32,952 nt of DNA from positions 1 through 32,952 of the forward strand of contig LRSR01011147.1 of the NCBI GenBank assembly GCA_001579985.1, read 5' to 3'. Shown here piece after piece: positions 32,521 to 32,952 of the stretch. This DNA is from Hypsibius dujardini (taxonomy: Eukaryota; Tardigrada; Eutardigrada; Parachela; Hypsibiidae). The notes beneath the pieces are model-generated. The model had not been told where the DNA came from. It did not search any database and was given only the letters and a program-made list of their open reading frames with translations. The stretch's first letter is position 1; each line of letters opens with the position of its first letter. Made by a program: the position numbers and the translations under genes.

Positions 32521-32952
32521 CTGCAAAATACCCAATCACCATAACGAGTGTTATCTCACTACGACCACAAAGCATTCAAATTCAGACCGGTATTTACCGT
32601 ATACATGCCGGAGAAGTGTGCCCAAACTTCCAGTCACCCTAGTTTTTGTCCTATTTCGAGCTCTGCATACATATTTAGGAAAACATTTCGCAATGTTAAG
32701 TCATATAAGCTGAATTAGGAATCGATTGCACTGATCAGCCGAATGTTGGCTGCACATGCCGTGAGGGACGGATCTAGTGGTATGTCTCAATAGAGGGCTG
32801 CAAATGCGTGCTTATCTTTCCAGAACTGGACATGGCTCCTCTCTCAAGAGCCAAACATATTTGGCTGATGCGAAATCAACTCTTATTTGAGTTTGGGATA
32901 GGAGAGACTCCAGAAAATATCATGTTTATGCATCGGAAGAGTTCTCCTGCTT
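32521..32952. other. Upstream intron of the astacin-like gene at the window edge
   Basis: No HExxH-encoding sequence or other astacin motif was seen on the minus strand, so this is probably intron. The ATG at 32575 is in frame with the astacin exon, but a good acceptor (TTTTGCAG) lies after it, so I do not take it as the start. Confidence 0.45.

Overview
The window is nuclear DNA of an invertebrate animal. Its genes are split by short GT-AG introns, it has large AT-rich gaps, and it carries many foldback and terminal-inverted-repeat elements. I see no operons or ribosome-binding sites. The gene content (insect-type gustatory-receptor-like proteins, an astacin protease with Cys-rich modules, an odd class A GPCR, small LRR proteins) points to an ecdysozoan. 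A tardigrade is my best guess but the sequence does not prove it.

Layout: 1-5.9 kb has no gene I can support. 5.9-15.4 kb holds three gustatory-receptor-like seven-helix genes: one on the minus strand (5894-7509), and head-to-head with it two tandem paralogues on the plus strand (8327-10347 and 13570-15433). All three share one gene structure: a long first exon, then a 72-nt, a 111-nt and a short last exon, joined by three phase-0 introns. The two plus-strand copies have identical exon lengths. The gap between them is packed with three inverted-repeat elements.

15.4-16.1 kb holds a TA-flanked MITE. 16.7-23.6 kb carries two tandem minus-strand paralogues of a secreted or membrane-anchored leucine-rich-repeat protein, each with three exons and a Cys-rich LRRCT-like tail. 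The upstream copy has a second TA-flanked MITE in its last intron. 23.6-28.1 kb is gene-poor and contains a nested foldback element. 28107-29943 (plus) is a two-exon class A-like GPCR with several degenerate signature motifs. 30788-32520 (minus) is the 3' part of an astacin-like metalloprotease gene followed by three Cys-rich EB-like modules on phase-1 exons; its catalytic 5' part lies beyond the window.

The genes look like lineage-specific, locally duplicated cell-surface, chemosensory and secreted proteins rather than one pathway. Exon models were assembled by hand from splice signals, reading frame and paralogue comparison; no transcript or database evidence was available.
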